This document shows, one piece after another, positions 17,911 through 28,900 of a stretch of DNA of 64,000 bases. The stretch comes from Methylococcus sp. EFPC2 (lineage in GTDB: Bacteria > Pseudomonadota > Gammaproteobacteria > Methylococcales > Methylococcaceae). The stretch spans positions 1,488,001 to 1,552,000 of the forward strand of contig NZ_CP070491.1 of assembly GCF_016925495.1 (NCBI RefSeq), read 5' to 3'. Within the stretch, counting starts at the first letter, position 1, and every line of letters begins with the position of its first letter. The notes beneath the pieces are model-generated. The model ran no database searches, was not told the DNA's origin, and saw only the letters and a list, made by a program, of their open reading frames with translations. Made by a program: the position numbers and the translations under genes.

Positions 17911-20900
17911 GCATCACGCCCATCCTGTCCCCGCTGAACAGCGAACGCATACTGCAGTTGTCTCCGGCCGACGCGACGGCGGCGGCCGTCACCTGGCTGC
18001 GCCGGCCCAATTTGTTTCCCGGCCGCGCGCTGACCGCGCCGACCCTGGAGGCGCGCCAGCGCTGGGCCGCCGGCCGCGTGGTGCAGCGCGCCCAAGCTTT
18101 TACGGCGGGCGTCGTGAACGGCCTGGAAGTGGGCTACGCGGTGACACCCCGCAGCGGCGAGGCCACGCGGGACCGGGTCGTCCTGCACCTATCCGGCGGC
18201 CGGGGGCTGGCGGTCAGCGGCGAGGACGTGTGGCTGCCCCGCGGGATCGAGGTGGATTTCCATGCCCTGCCGGTGGTGGCTCCGCCCGACGTCTTCGATC
18301 CGGAAGCGGCACCGGGGGACGACACCCCTCCGGGCGGCTTGCGCGCCCGGGCCATCGGACCCACGCTGGGCGAGCTGCTGGCGGTCAACCCGGGCGTGCT
18401 GCCGCCGGCCGGGATACTGGTCCTGCAACCGGTTTCCGTCGACCGCGCGGACCTGGATCCCAACGATCCCTGCGACCGTTGCGGCTGCGCCGAAGAAAAC
18501 GTCAGCTTCGAAGACTGGCGCCTGGCCGATGCCGTGCGCCTGCTCTGGTACGCCTGGCCCACCGAGTATTACGGCCTGCCGGGAGCAGCCGCCGGCCGGC
18601 TGCGCAACGCCCTGGCCTATACCGTATTCGAGGCGGAGCGCGCCTTGCCGCCCGATGCCGGCCTGCCCTGGGAACAGTTCGGCGTGCCGGTCGCACTGAT
18701 CAGCGTGAACGCGGACTACGTGCCGGTCTTTGCCGACCGCAGCGCCGTGGTGCGCCAGGGTGGGCGGGCGCAGGCGAGCCGCCTGCAACGGGATACCGCC
18801 TCGCCCTCGACATTGGCCCCTCATCCGCGGCTGGCGCTGTTGTGGCAGGCGAGAATAGAACAGTTCGCCGAGCAGATTGCGGAGTTCGACGCGGTCGCTC
18901 CCGACCCGGCGGTCCTGGCCGCATCCTTCCGCCACCTACCCCCCGTCGGCCTGCTGCCGGCGAACGCCTACGACCTCGCGAGCCGGACCAGCGCCTTTTT
19001 TCCCGCCGGTTTCGACATCGACGCCGTACCCGTGCCTTACGAACAATTGGATCTCGCGGTGCGGGAGTCAGCCTCCCTGGCGCCCCTGGACTTTTCCCTG
19101 GGCGAACGCCTGCGCATCCTGGTGCCCGTGAGCCAGGCCTCTTACGAACCGCGCCTGCTGCTGACCGAAGCCATCGATCCGGAATTCCAGCAAACCCTGA
19201 ACCGCTTCCTCACCGCCCGGGCCCGCCGCCTCGGCCAGCGGCAAAGCCTGCGCCACAAGATCGCCGTCCTGCAGCGGGCGGTCGACGCCCGGCCGACCGC
19301 GGTGCCCGCCATCTCGGACGACGCCTTGGCGCTGGAGCCGGAAGACTTATCGCCCTGGGGGCCTCCACCGCCGGGGGGCGGGCACCGCTCCATCCTGGCT
19401 TCCGGCATCCATCAGCATTATTTCCGCTCGGCCAGCGCCACCCTCACACCCGGCACCGGAGAAACGCTGTACGCCTGGGTCTATCTGGATCCGGACACCC
19501 CGCCGCGCACCCTGATGCTGCAATGGAACTCCGACGACTGGGAACACCGCGCCTATTGGGGCGAGAACCTGATCGACTGGGGCGGCGACGGCTCGGCCTC
19601 GCGGCGCTTCATGGGCGCCCTGCCGCCGTCGGGGCAGTGGTTACGCCTGGAAGTGCCGGCGGTCGCCGTGGGTTTGGGGGGTACCGCGATCTCGGGCATG
19701 GCCTTCACCCTGTACGACGGCCGGGCCGCCTACGGTTCCAGCGGTTTTCTGAATGCCGACGACAACGAAGAGGTGTGGTTCAGCAATGCCCTACCCGCGG
19801 GCGCGCAGGCGCTGGGCGACTACGCCTGGGAGTTTCTCACCGAAAACGAACTGTGGGGACCCTTCGAGGCCGCCTACGGCGTCGAGCTCGTAGCCGGGCC
19901 GGCCACCGCGCCGCCCCCGCCCGCCGGACGCAGTGCCGTGCTGGCCGACCTGGTCGCGGACGCGGATTTCGCGGCGACGCTGTCGGATGCCGAACTGGCG
20001 CAACTGCCGGCACGCGGAGTGGAAGGCTTCATCGCCTATCTCAAGACCCGCGCCGACCGCGCCGACGACATCGTCGACTTCAACTTCGTCAAGGTGCAGA
20101 CCGACATCTACCGGCTGCGCCAACTGGTGCTGAACACCACGGCGGCCACCCGCTTCGCGGTATCGCCCGTACTCGCCGATATCGCCAAGGCGGAAACCGC
20201 GACCGCCACCCGGGAACGCATATCCAGCTTCTTCAACGAATTGCGCGCGACGCCCAGCACACCTGGCACGCCCAGCGTCGAACTGCGGGCGATGACCGCT
20301 GCGGCGACCGCGGCGCCTGTCGTGGGCCTCGCCCCGGTGGTGGGCGCCGCGCCGCGGGCCGTCGATTCCGGCGTTTCCTCGCTCGCGGCCACGCGGGCCG
20401 GGTCCACCTTCACCGGGATCAGAGCCGGCGCGTTTCTCGACACGGAAATCACACCCATTAGAAGGCCTATCGGCCCCATGATAGGCCCCATCCGCTTCGA
20501 CACCAGCGACGTGGTCAATACCCAGCCGGTGGTCGGCAAGGCGGACATCCGCACCATGAGCATCGCCGACCGCCTGCAGGAGCCTCCGGCCAACAACACG
20601 CGCAACTATGCGGCCGCTTCCCGCCACGAAGCGGTGATGTCGCTCATTCGGCTGGCGGACGAACTGGCCGCGGAAGACGGCGGCGTGACCCCCGGCCTGT
20701 TCGAAAACATCGACGTCTACGGCCTGGCCGACGACAGTTTTCTTCCCACCAACGGGACCGATCCGGTCGCCCGCCGGCGCCGTCCCCTGAGCTATTTCCT
20801 GAGCATCCAGACGCGCGTCACGGCGCTTTCCGGGCTCATCAATCCGCCGGTGCGCCAGAATGCGGACGAAAGCGCCCATTTTTCCGACGCCACCGGCATG

Positions 20901-22274
20901 GGCGACAACACGGTCGCCCTCTTGCGCCAGGTGGAAGGCCGCATCAAGCGCTATCGCGACATCATCGCCCGCTGCGAGACCGCGCTGGCCACGCTTAGGG
21001 CGGACCTGAACGGCGCCCGCTCACGCACGACCGCGGTCGACGATGAGCTGGCGGAAGCGCGCCACGATGTCGCCGTCACCCGCGCCCTGATCAGCGAGGA
21101 ACAATCGCGTCTGGACGCCATCAACGCCCGGCGCGCCGCGGTCCTCGCCGGCGAGGTCAGATTCCTCGCCTACCTGCGCCCGCGCACGCTCGAGCACCTG
21201 GGCGGCGCCCCCTTGCGCAACCTGGATCCCGGCCTGGTGGAAGCGCCGGTGCCCGCCTGTCTGCGCACCCATGCCGACATACCGGACGAACTCGAAGCCA
21301 TGCTGGCGGTGGTCCGGGAAGCGCCGGCTTCCTGGTTTATCCGCACGCCGGGCCTGCTGGACAGGCTCGACCGGGTCGACGTCCTGGTCAAGGCGGTGCA
21401 AAGCGCGCAATGGCGCAGCCAGCTCAGCGCCCAGCGTTCCGGCCTGTCGACCGTGAGTGCCGCGGCTGGCGCCGGCCTCGTCGCCCAGGCGATCGGCAAA
21501 ACCCGGATCAAGCAGTTGCAGACCGTGAATCTCGCCCGCAGCGCCACCCTGGCGATCGATATCGCACAGCTGAGCGTGCTGGGATGGAAAGCGGTCCGGG
21601 AAACGGCCGTGCACGTGGTTTCCCTCGGCGATCTCATCGCCGGCGAACACGGGCGCGGCCAGGTGGCGCGGCAGACGGCGGAATTCTTCGATCAGCTGAG
21701 CGGCATCTGCACATGCTTGCATGCCGAATTCTCAGGGGTTCCGCCCTCCATCCGGCTCGACTGGGCGGAAATACTCTCCGAATTCGACACCGCCCCCAAT
21801 CTGCGCAATCTCGCCAGCCTCACGCGCTGGTCGGAGCTGGATTACCGCGATCGCAAACAGATGCAGGCCTACGTCGACTGGTTGTTCGGCCAGGTCGCGA
21901 CGAACGAGCCGCGCGCGACGGCGCTGATCAACGACGTGGTCCGCATGTGCCTGCTCCTAGCCAGCCATGCGCCGGTGGGCCGCGTCATCGCGGGCCGGCT
22001 GCCGCGTCCGGTCACCGCCCGGCCGGGACTGCGCATCCCCCTGCTCGCCCTGGAACCCGCCAAGATGCGGGTCGGCATGCAGGCGCTGATTTATCGCGCC
22101 GATCAGGTGGTCGCGCGTGCGGTGCTGGAAGACGTGGGCGGGAAAGAGCTTTCCGCCAAGGTCGTACACACCGCGGCGGCCAGCGTGGATCTGGACGAAA
22201 CGGTCCGGGTCCAGTTCAGCGAGGCCGTTACGATAGCCTACTCCACCCGTGCTGCACGGGTGCTCCCGATGTGA
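17907..22274 (+). CDS. Large eCIS tail/fibre-region protein (1455 aa)
   Basis: 1455 aa, starting at the GTG at 17907 that overlaps the previous TGA. The N-terminus carries the shared module: LFPGRALTAPTLEARQRWAA, then AGVVNGLEVGYAV and LSGGRGLAVSGEDVWLPRGI. A Cys cluster (DRCGCAEENVSFEDWRLADA) lies around residues 190-210. A galactose-binding-like beta region (about residues 480-640: LYAWVYLDPDTPPRTLMLQW, MAFTLYDGRAAYGSSGFLNA) suggests a carbohydrate-binding segment. Residues about 1010-1085 form a coiled coil (RDIIARCETALATLRADLNG). It is the most likely receptor-binding or collar component, but that is inference. Confidence 0.72.
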   Translation: MSITPILSPLNSERILQLSPADATAAAVTWLRRPNLFPGRALTAPTLEARQRWAAGRVVQRAQAFTAGVVNGLEVGYAVTPRSGEATRDRVVLHLSGGRGLAVSGEDVWLPRGIEVDFHALPVVAPPDVFDPEAAPGDDTPPGGLRARAIGPTLGELLAVNPGVLPPAGILVLQPVSVDRADLDPNDPCDRCGCAEENVSFEDWRLADAVRLLWYAWPTEYYGLPGAAAGRLRNALAYTVFEAERALPPDAGLPWEQFGVPVALISVNADYVPVFADRSAVVRQGGRAQASRLQRDTASPSTLAPHPRLALLWQARIEQFAEQIAEFDAVAPDPAVLAASFRHLPPVGLLPANAYDLASRTSAFFPAGFDIDAVPVPYEQLDLAVRESASLAPLDFSLGERLRILVPVSQASYEPRLLLTEAIDPEFQQTLNRFLTARARRLGQRQSLRHKIAVLQRAVDARPTAVPAISDDALALEPEDLSPWGPPPPGGGHRSILASGIHQHYFRSASATLTPGTGETLYAWVYLDPDTPPRTLMLQWNSDDWEHRAYWGENLIDWGGDGSASRRFMGALPPSGQWLRLEVPAVAVGLGGTAISGMAFTLYDGRAAYGSSGFLNADDNEEVWFSNALPAGAQALGDYAWEFLTENELWGPFEAAYGVELVAGPATAPPPPAGRSAVLADLVADADFAATLSDAELAQLPARGVEGFIAYLKTRADRADDIVDFNFVKVQTDIYRLRQLVLNTTAATRFAVSPVLADIAKAETATATRERISSFFNELRATPSTPGTPSVELRAMTAAATAAPVVGLAPVVGAAPRAVDSGVSSLAATRAGSTFTGIRAGAFLDTEITPIRRPIGPMIGPIRFDTSDVVNTQPVVGKADIRTMSIADRLQEPPANNTRNYAAASRHEAVMSLIRLADELAAEDGGVTPGLFENIDVYGLADDSFLPTNGTDPVARRRRPLSYFLSIQTRVTALSGLINPPVRQNADESAHFSDATGMGDNTVALLRQVEGRIKRYRDIIARCETALATLRADLNGARSRTTAVDDELAEARHDVAVTRALISEEQSRLDAINARRAAVLAGEVRFLAYLRPRTLEHLGGAPLRNLDPGLVEAPVPACLRTHADIPDELEAMLAVVREAPASWFIRTPGLLDRLDRVDVLVKAVQSAQWRSQLSAQRSGLSTVSAAAGAGLVAQAIGKTRIKQLQTVNLARSATLAIDIAQLSVLGWKAVRETAVHVVSLGDLIAGEHGRGQVARQTAEFFDQLSGICTCLHAEFSGVPPSIRLDWAEILSEFDTAPNLRNLASLTRWSELDYRDRKQMQAYVDWLFGQVATNEPRATALINDVVRMCLLLASHAPVGRVIAGRLPRPVTARPGLRIPLLALEPAKMRVGMQALIYRADQVVARAVLEDVGGKELSAKVVHTAAASVDLDETVRVQFSEAVTIAYSTRAARVLPM

Positions 22275-22286
22275 CCGGTGCCTGCC

Positions 22287-23993
22287 ATGGGCGCCCCGCA
22301 TCGTACCGTCCGCCGCCTGCGCCTGCGCGCGCCCGACGAAGCCAGCGCGCGGCATACCGCGCTGCGCCTGGAAGATGCCCTGCGCACCGCCAGCCTGCAC
22401 GACGACAACGGCCGGCTGGTCCTGGTCCGGCGACTGGCGCTGGGGCGTTTGCCCGCGGACGCTACCGCCCAGACGCTGGCCCTGGCGCTGGAGCGCGCGG
22501 TCGAGCGACTCGGCGCGTCTTGCCTGTACGGGGGCGACGAAGCCGCGCCTGCGGCCGACGCGGTGTGGTTCCGCGATCCCCTGGACGCGCATGCGGCCCT
22601 CGCCTTGCGCCTGCTGGCGGGCAAGACCCTGGACGCCTGGTACTGGCCGCTCGCGGTGCCGGCCTGGGACCGGCAGGCGGGCGTGCAGGACAATCTGCGC
22701 GCCCTCGCCTTCGGCCTGGCGGTGCGGGAGGATGCTCCGGCCGCACTGCCGCAGTGGATCGCGACTCTGGTCCATGGCGGTCACGGCGAGCGTCTGTGCG
22801 CCTGCCTGCGCGACCAAGACCTGCCCTGGCTGTGGCAAGCCGTCGGCATGGAGCCGCCGGCCCAAGCCGTTCCGCATAGGCCCGCGCCTGCGGCCGAGCC
22901 AACACTTCGCGCCACGGGCTACACGACCGCGACGGATCCTGAGAACCGTGCGCGGATCGACCGGGAAGTCGGACAGACCGCCGCGCCCGAAACGGCTCGA
23001 CGCGCCTTTGTCCGCCGCCTGTGCGAGTCGGCGGGCCGACCGATCCGTCATGAGCAACCCCGCCTCGATCGGCCGAACGACCCCGGCCCGCGTCCCGACC
23101 GAGCGAGCGGACTCAGGGATGGCCCGTTTGTTTTAAAGCCGGCACAGGCCCCTGCGCCCGGCCTGCCTCCCGATTTGACGCGGCGGATGACGGCCGAAGC
23201 GCGCCGGCAGCACGCCGGCTCCCGTCGGCCGCCCGACCGCGATGAAGAACGGGACGCCCGCCCGGCCGAGGCCGCCCCCGGCGCCATGTCCGCACGGCTC
23301 GACCTTTGGCGCCGGCCCGGTCTGGCCACGACCGCAGGCGGCCTGATGTTCCTGGTAGCGGTGCTCAACCGCTGCGCTTATTCGGAATGGTGGCAAAGCC
23401 AAGCCGATTGGCAGGCGCAGGAAATCGCCCGCAAAGTCTTGACGCTCCTGCTCGACCGGCTTCATGTCGACGCCGACGATCCGGCCCGCCAACTCGCCGC
23501 TCGCCGTAGCGGCCAGCGCGACACGCCCAAGCGGTTCATCGCGCCCGCAGCATGGCGCGATGGCCTCTTGCGTGGAAGGGGCGCGCTACGCCGCTCCATT
23601 GCACCGGATGCGGGTTCGATCACCGACCCTTCGGGGCACCTGATCCTCGCCGCCTGGTCGGGACCTTCACCCGAAGCCGCCGCCGAACTGCTCCGCAATG
23701 CCCAGCCATCCGCCGCAGCGGAAGCGGAAATGCCGCTGGCGGACAGGGTCGCAGCCGCCTGGCTCACCGCCTGCAGGCGCTGGTTGCGCCGCTATGCCGG
23801 CCTGAGCTTGGCGGATGTGGTGCGGCGCCCGGCTTATCTGGCGCACACCCCGACTCACATCGATTTCTGGTTCGATCTCGGCCAGGCCGATCTGCGCCTG
23901 CGCCGTGCCGGACTGGACCTCGACCCCGGCTGGGTGCCCTGGCTGGGGCGGGTGGTGAGCTTTCACTATGAACACGAGGTCACCGGGCCATGA
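22287..23993 (+). CDS. Conserved eCIS protein, possible CIS tape-measure/assembly class
   Basis: About 568 aa. The ATG at 22287 (MGAPHRTVRRLRLRAP) is preferred; a GTG at 22278 is in frame 3 codons earlier. Residues 1-80 have the helical pattern (ARHTALRLEDALRTASLHDD, LVLVRRLALGRLPADATAQT) often seen at the start of the large CIS proteins annotated as tape-measure class. A middle stretch (residues about 195-335) is Pro/Arg-rich and disordered. A second domain starts LATTAGGLMFLVAVLNRCAY, resembling the 'GGL-x-FL-x-x-L' segment of that class. It lies directly before the AAA+ ATPase. Assignment rests on position and these short resemblances. Confidence 0.6.
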   Translation: MGAPHRTVRRLRLRAPDEASARHTALRLEDALRTASLHDDNGRLVLVRRLALGRLPADATAQTLALALERAVERLGASCLYGGDEAAPAADAVWFRDPLDAHAALALRLLAGKTLDAWYWPLAVPAWDRQAGVQDNLRALAFGLAVREDAPAALPQWIATLVHGGHGERLCACLRDQDLPWLWQAVGMEPPAQAVPHRPAPAAEPTLRATGYTTATDPENRARIDREVGQTAAPETARRAFVRRLCESAGRPIRHEQPRLDRPNDPGPRPDRASGLRDGPFVLKPAQAPAPGLPPDLTRRMTAEARRQHAGSRRPPDRDEERDARPAEAAPGAMSARLDLWRRPGLATTAGGLMFLVAVLNRCAYSEWWQSQADWQAQEIARKVLTLLLDRLHVDADDPARQLAARRSGQRDTPKRFIAPAAWRDGLLRGRGALRRSIAPDAGSITDPSGHLILAAWSGPSPEAAAELLRNAQPSAAAEAEMPLADRVAAAWLTACRRWLRRYAGLSLADVVRRPAYLAHTPTHIDFWFDLGQADLRLRRAGLDLDPGWVPWLGRVVSFHYEHEVTGP

Positions 23994-25918
23994 GCGCGCC
24001 CCAGCCCGTCTTGAATTTGGCGGATTCCGTTATTCCCCTGGCGCGGCGCCTGTTCGCGCTGCTCGCGCCGGCGCGCGTCGAGCCGGGAGCCGAACCCGAA
24101 GCGCACTGGCTGGCCGCGCAGAGGGCCGCGTCGGACAGCCACACGCTCGCGCAGACGTTGGCCGACTGGCGGAAAAGACCCTCGCCCGAAGATGTCCATC
24201 TGCATCGGCTGGCCAAGCTGTTGCGGCTGTCCGACGCAGAGACCATCGCCCTGGCCCTCGCCCTGGCAGCCGACGTGGATCTGGTCGCAGGCCGTGCGCT
24301 GGCCTGGCTGCAGGCCCCCCTGCGCGACGCGCATCCCAGCGTGGGACTGATCGCCTGCCTGGTCGAACAAAGCGGCGTGCCGGTGGCCGCCACGATAGCA
24401 AGACTGCTGGACGGCTCTGCCCTCGCCAGCGGACTGTTCATGCTCGAGGTGAAAGGACGCCCCCTCCCCGATGCGCTCCTGCGCCTGCCGCCGGCGCTCG
24501 TCAGCGCCCTCTCCGGCGGACGGGGGCACTGGGCGGGCGTGCGGCTGGACGATGGCAGTCTTCCCGCCCTGGCGCCCTCGTTGCAGGAGGAGGCCCGCTC
24601 GCGCGCCGCCCGCCTGGGTCGCGGGGCCTTGGTGGTGCGCAGCGGCCATCCGGCGGAGGCGCGCGCCGCCTGTGCCGCGATCGCCGCGGCGCGCGGCCGT
24701 TGCGCGGTTTTCATCGAGGGCGAGCCGCCGGCGGGTCTGGGGCCCTGGCTGCTGCTGCACGAAGCCCAGCCCGTGCTGTGCGGCGAACTGTCGCCCGGAG
24801 AGCGGCGGCGTCTGCCGCCGCTGCCGGGTTACGGCGATACGGTGCTGGTCGCCTGCGGGCCCGAAGGCGTCTGGGAGGACGACGGCGAGACCCTGGCCGC
24901 CTGGCATATCGCGCCGCCGCCTGCGGCCGAGCGCAGCCTGCTTTGGCGCGAACAGGGCTTCGACGAAGCGAGTGCGGAAGCGCTGGGCGCCACGTTTCGC
25001 CACTCGGGCGCGCGCATCGCCAAACTGGCCCGTGGCGCCCGCGCCCTCAGCCCGCATCCCGAGCTCGCCCACGTGGCGCGCGCATCCCGCGAAACGGGCC
25101 AGGGTGCGCTGGGCAGCCTGGCGGAACTGCTGCCGGAGGAGATCGACGATCATGCGCTGATCCTGCCCGATCCCCTGTGGCGCGAACTGAGGGCTTTGGC
25201 CGCGCGTTGCCGGGTCCGCGATACCCTGGCCCAGGAATTGGGCCCAGCGGCACGCGCGCGCTATCGGCCCGGCGTCAAGGCATTGCTCGTAGGGGTTTCG
25301 GGCAGCGGCAAGACGCTCGCCTGCGGCTGGCTGGCCAGCCATCTGGGCATGCCACTCTACCGCGTGGATCTGGGCGCCGTCACCAGCAAATACATAGGGG
25401 AAACGGAAAAAAACCTCGGCGAGATCTTCGCCCGCGGGGAGCATGCCGAAGCGATCCTGCTCTTCGACGAGGCCGACGCCCTGTTCGGCAAGCGCACCGA
25501 CGTCAAGGACGCCAACGACCGTTATGCCAACCAGCAGACCAACTACCTGTTGCAGCGCATCGAATCCTTCGACGGCATCGTGCTGGCCACCAGCAACAGC
25601 CGTGCGCGCTTCGATTCCGCGTTCACCCGCCGTCTGGACGCGATCATCGAATTCGGCGCGCCCGGCCCGGAGGAGCGTCGCGGTCTGTGGCTGGCGCATC
25701 TGGGCGGCGCGCACGCGCTCACGCAGTCCGATATCAATCGCCTCGCCGCGACCTGCGACTTGTCCGGCGGCCATATCCGCAATATCACCCTGGCCGCCAA
25801 GGCGATAGCCGGACCGGAGCCTATCGGTCTGCCGGCCCTGCTCGCCGCCCTGGGCTCCGAATACCGCAAGCTGGGCAAGCAAGTACCGGCGGGCCTCGCC
25901 GGCCGCCCGGACTGACAT
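23990..25918 (+). CDS. AAA+ ATPase of the eCIS (Afp15/PVC15-like)
   Basis: 641 aa, initiating at the ATG at 23990 that overlaps the previous TGA. The first 420 residues are an unconserved helical domain. The AAA+ core has Walker A GVSGSGKT at residues 435-442 and Walker B LLFDEAD around 490-496. Next come the arginine-finger region TSNSRARFDSAFTRRLDAII and sensor 2 SGGHIRNITLAAKAIA. Afp15/PVC15 ATPases are needed for assembly or payload loading. The 3065-aa candidate payload gene begins at 25917, overlapping the TGA at 25916-25918 by two bases, the classic position for eCIS cargo. Confidence 0.93.
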
Positions 25919-28900
25919 GAGTCGCGTGGCGTCGCGGCAGCGCGCCGATCACGAAAAGAAAGGCGCGCAGGATTCCGCGCGCCGCAAAGCGCGCCTCCCT
26001 TCCGGGCGCCCGTCGGCGCGGCAGGACGAGCACGCCGATCCGACGCGGAATTCGGAGCCGGACGGCCGGCACTACGATAGCGCGGCGGCCCGACTCGACG
26101 GGCAACTCGACGCCCGCCTGGACGATAGGCTGGATGCACAGGCCTGGCCGCGCTACCTGCCCGATTCCACGCCGGCCGCGCCGCTGCCGGATGTGGATGC
26201 CCCACAGCCCACGATGGCGGCCGAGGAAGCCCGCGCGCAACGCAAGCGCCTGCAGGATCCGCCGCCACCCACCCGCGATCCGCTACCCGCCCCGGTCGTA
26301 CCCGTACCCGCCACGGCGGCCGGTGCGTTGACACCGCCTCCGGCTCCGCTGCCCCCCAGCCAGGCGCCAAGGACCGACGCGCCGCCCGCGCTCGACCAGG
26401 CCCCGGCGAAGGCGGACGGAAAAGGCCAGGAAGCCGGCAAGGACAAAGCGGACGACAAGACTAAGGCGGCCGGCCAGGGCGGCAAGCAGGAGGCGAAGAA
26501 GGACGCCGGCAAGAAGGGGGACAAGACGCCCGGTGCCGCCGGCAAACCCGCCGCGCATGCCGTTGGCGGCGAGGAGGTTGCCGGCGAAGCGGAACTGGTC
26601 GAGGCCGACCCACTGCCTCCCGAGGAATCCCCGGCGCTGGACGTGCCGCTGGACATCGACGTGCCTACGCTTGCGGCGGAATGGTCGGCGCCGGACGCTC
26701 TCGCCCAGGACGCCCTTCCCGACAAGCCGCGCGCGAGTCCCGCCGGCGAGCACACGGCGAAGGAAGGCAAGCCTGAAGAGAAGAGCAAGGCAGCGGCGGA
26801 TCTGGCGGCCCATCAGGCGGCGCGCGACAAGGCCTTGCGCGCCTACGCCGACCTCGCCGGCGCGGCGCGTAGCCGGCAGCAGGGCTTTCTTGCCGAAGTC
26901 AGCGGCGTTTCGAACTACATGGCCCATGCCTATGGCATGACCGCCAACGACATCACGCACGCGCACGATGCGGGCATCCAGGCGATAGACGCCGAAGCCG
27001 AGCGCCAATGCGCCGCCATCGAAGCCAACGCCAGCCATGCCGAACTGGAACTGGAAACCGCCCACGACGCGGCGCTGAACAGCGTGCGCGCCGCGGCGGG
27101 CAGCGCATTCGGCACCATCAACGCCAACGACAAGGCGGCCAGCGCGCTCATCACCACCAATGTCGGCTCGCTGAAGAGCGGTCATCAGGGACGCTTCACC
27201 GGCGAGAAGGAAGCCTACGAGAAGGTGGTGAAGAAGGCCGTCGAAGCGCTGCAGAAATGGTCCGATGAACGCGCCACGATTTATCCGACCGACGCCGAGC
27301 GCCCGCTCGACGGGGCCAAGCACGAGCGCTACCAGCCGCGCGTGGTCGCGATGGCCGCCGCCAAGATCAAGGAGATCGAGGAAGGCGGCAAGGAAACGAT
27401 CAAGGCCTGGACCACCACCAGCGACAACTCGCTATGCACGGTGGGGTGCAGCTATCAGTTCGAGCTCGACCAGGCGCGCACCACCACCTTCGAAGCGGGC
27501 CGCAAGGCGGTGAGCAAGGCGCTCGCCGCCGCGCGGAAAGGTCTGGCCGAGCAGCTCAAGCAGGGCAAGCTCAATATCCGCCGCCTGCGCCAGGCCGCGC
27601 TGACGCAGGTGCGTAATCAGCAGCGCAACAGCGACAGCACGCTCACCAGCCAGGCGCGCGCCACGCTGAATGGCGCACGCCGTGGCGCGCAGGGTGCGCT
27701 GGGCGGCATGCAGAACTCCGCGCGCGGTGCCTTGCCGGGCTATTGGCGCTCGCTCAACGGTTTCGAACAGAACCTCAAGCTGGCCGCACCCGGCGGCGCC
27801 GAGGCTATCGCCAAGGCCGCGCAGAACGGCGCGAACCCCATCCTGCGCGGCCTCGACAACACCACGGCGGTGCTGCGCGCGCGACTCGGCGAGAACCAGC
27901 AGAAGCTGGACGATGACCAGACCGCGCAGCAGGCCAGTTCGCGCGAACAGCGTGAGCAGCAGATCGGCGCCGCCAGCGCGGCGATGACGCGCGCGCCCGC
28001 CGATCTCGCGCAACAGGCGGCCGACGCGCTGGGCAGGTTCAACGAAAGCGCCAACCAGCTCGCCACCAGCGTGACCGATGCCGCGCAGAGCTGCGCTCAG
28101 CAACCGGAAAAGCTGTTCAAAAAGTCCTTCGAAGCCAGTCGCGGGCGCGCCCAGGGCTCGCTCGACGCGACCTTCAAAACTGGCGGCGGCGGGAAGAAGG
28201 ACGGCAAGGGTGACACCGGCAAGCAGGGCAACCCGGAAAGCAAGGGGGAAGGCGGCCCCAAGGCGGATTGCAGCGGCTGCAAGAAGGAAGGCGGCGACGG
28301 CAAGGCCGCCGCCGGCGGCGAGAGCAAGGGCATCACCGATCAGCGCACCGAGCAGGAAGAGAAGCTCAAGCAGTACGACGACCCGAAGAGCAACCCGGAA
28401 TTTTCCACGCCGCTGCTGAAACTGGGCTCGGAAGTCGCGGGCCAGGTGAAGACCGCCGACGTCAACGCGACGAAGGCCCTGGATTCGGGCTTCATCGACA
28501 AGGTCGACGAAGGGGCCGTCACCGGCGCTCTGCGCAGCCTCACTGCCGCCAAGGGCCGTGCGGTCGACCAGCGCGATTATCCCAGTGCGGCGCGGGGCCC
28601 TTCCCTGTCGGGAGACATGCTGCGCGCGATGGGGGCCGACGACGAGAGCTACAAGGCCGCCATCCATTACCTGAACGGCCGCACCCTGGAAGGCGCCAAG
28701 GCCGAACTGGACGCCTCGACCAACTGGTACAACGACCAGGAAAGCCGCATCGAGGAGACGATGCGCGCGCTGTCGCCCGAACAGGCGGCGGCCATCGGCG
28801 CCGACACGGAACTCTACGATCGCATCCACGGCGCGCTGGATGGCACGGACGCGAAGGTTTTCGAAGCGCTGGCGAAGAGCGATCCGAAAAAGGGCGGCGG

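Noticed and set aside
18230-20461. 743-aa Arg/Pro-rich open frame on the + strand in another phase
   Set aside because: Composition typical of a shifted frame; the true gene spans 17907-22274 with the conserved N-terminal module.
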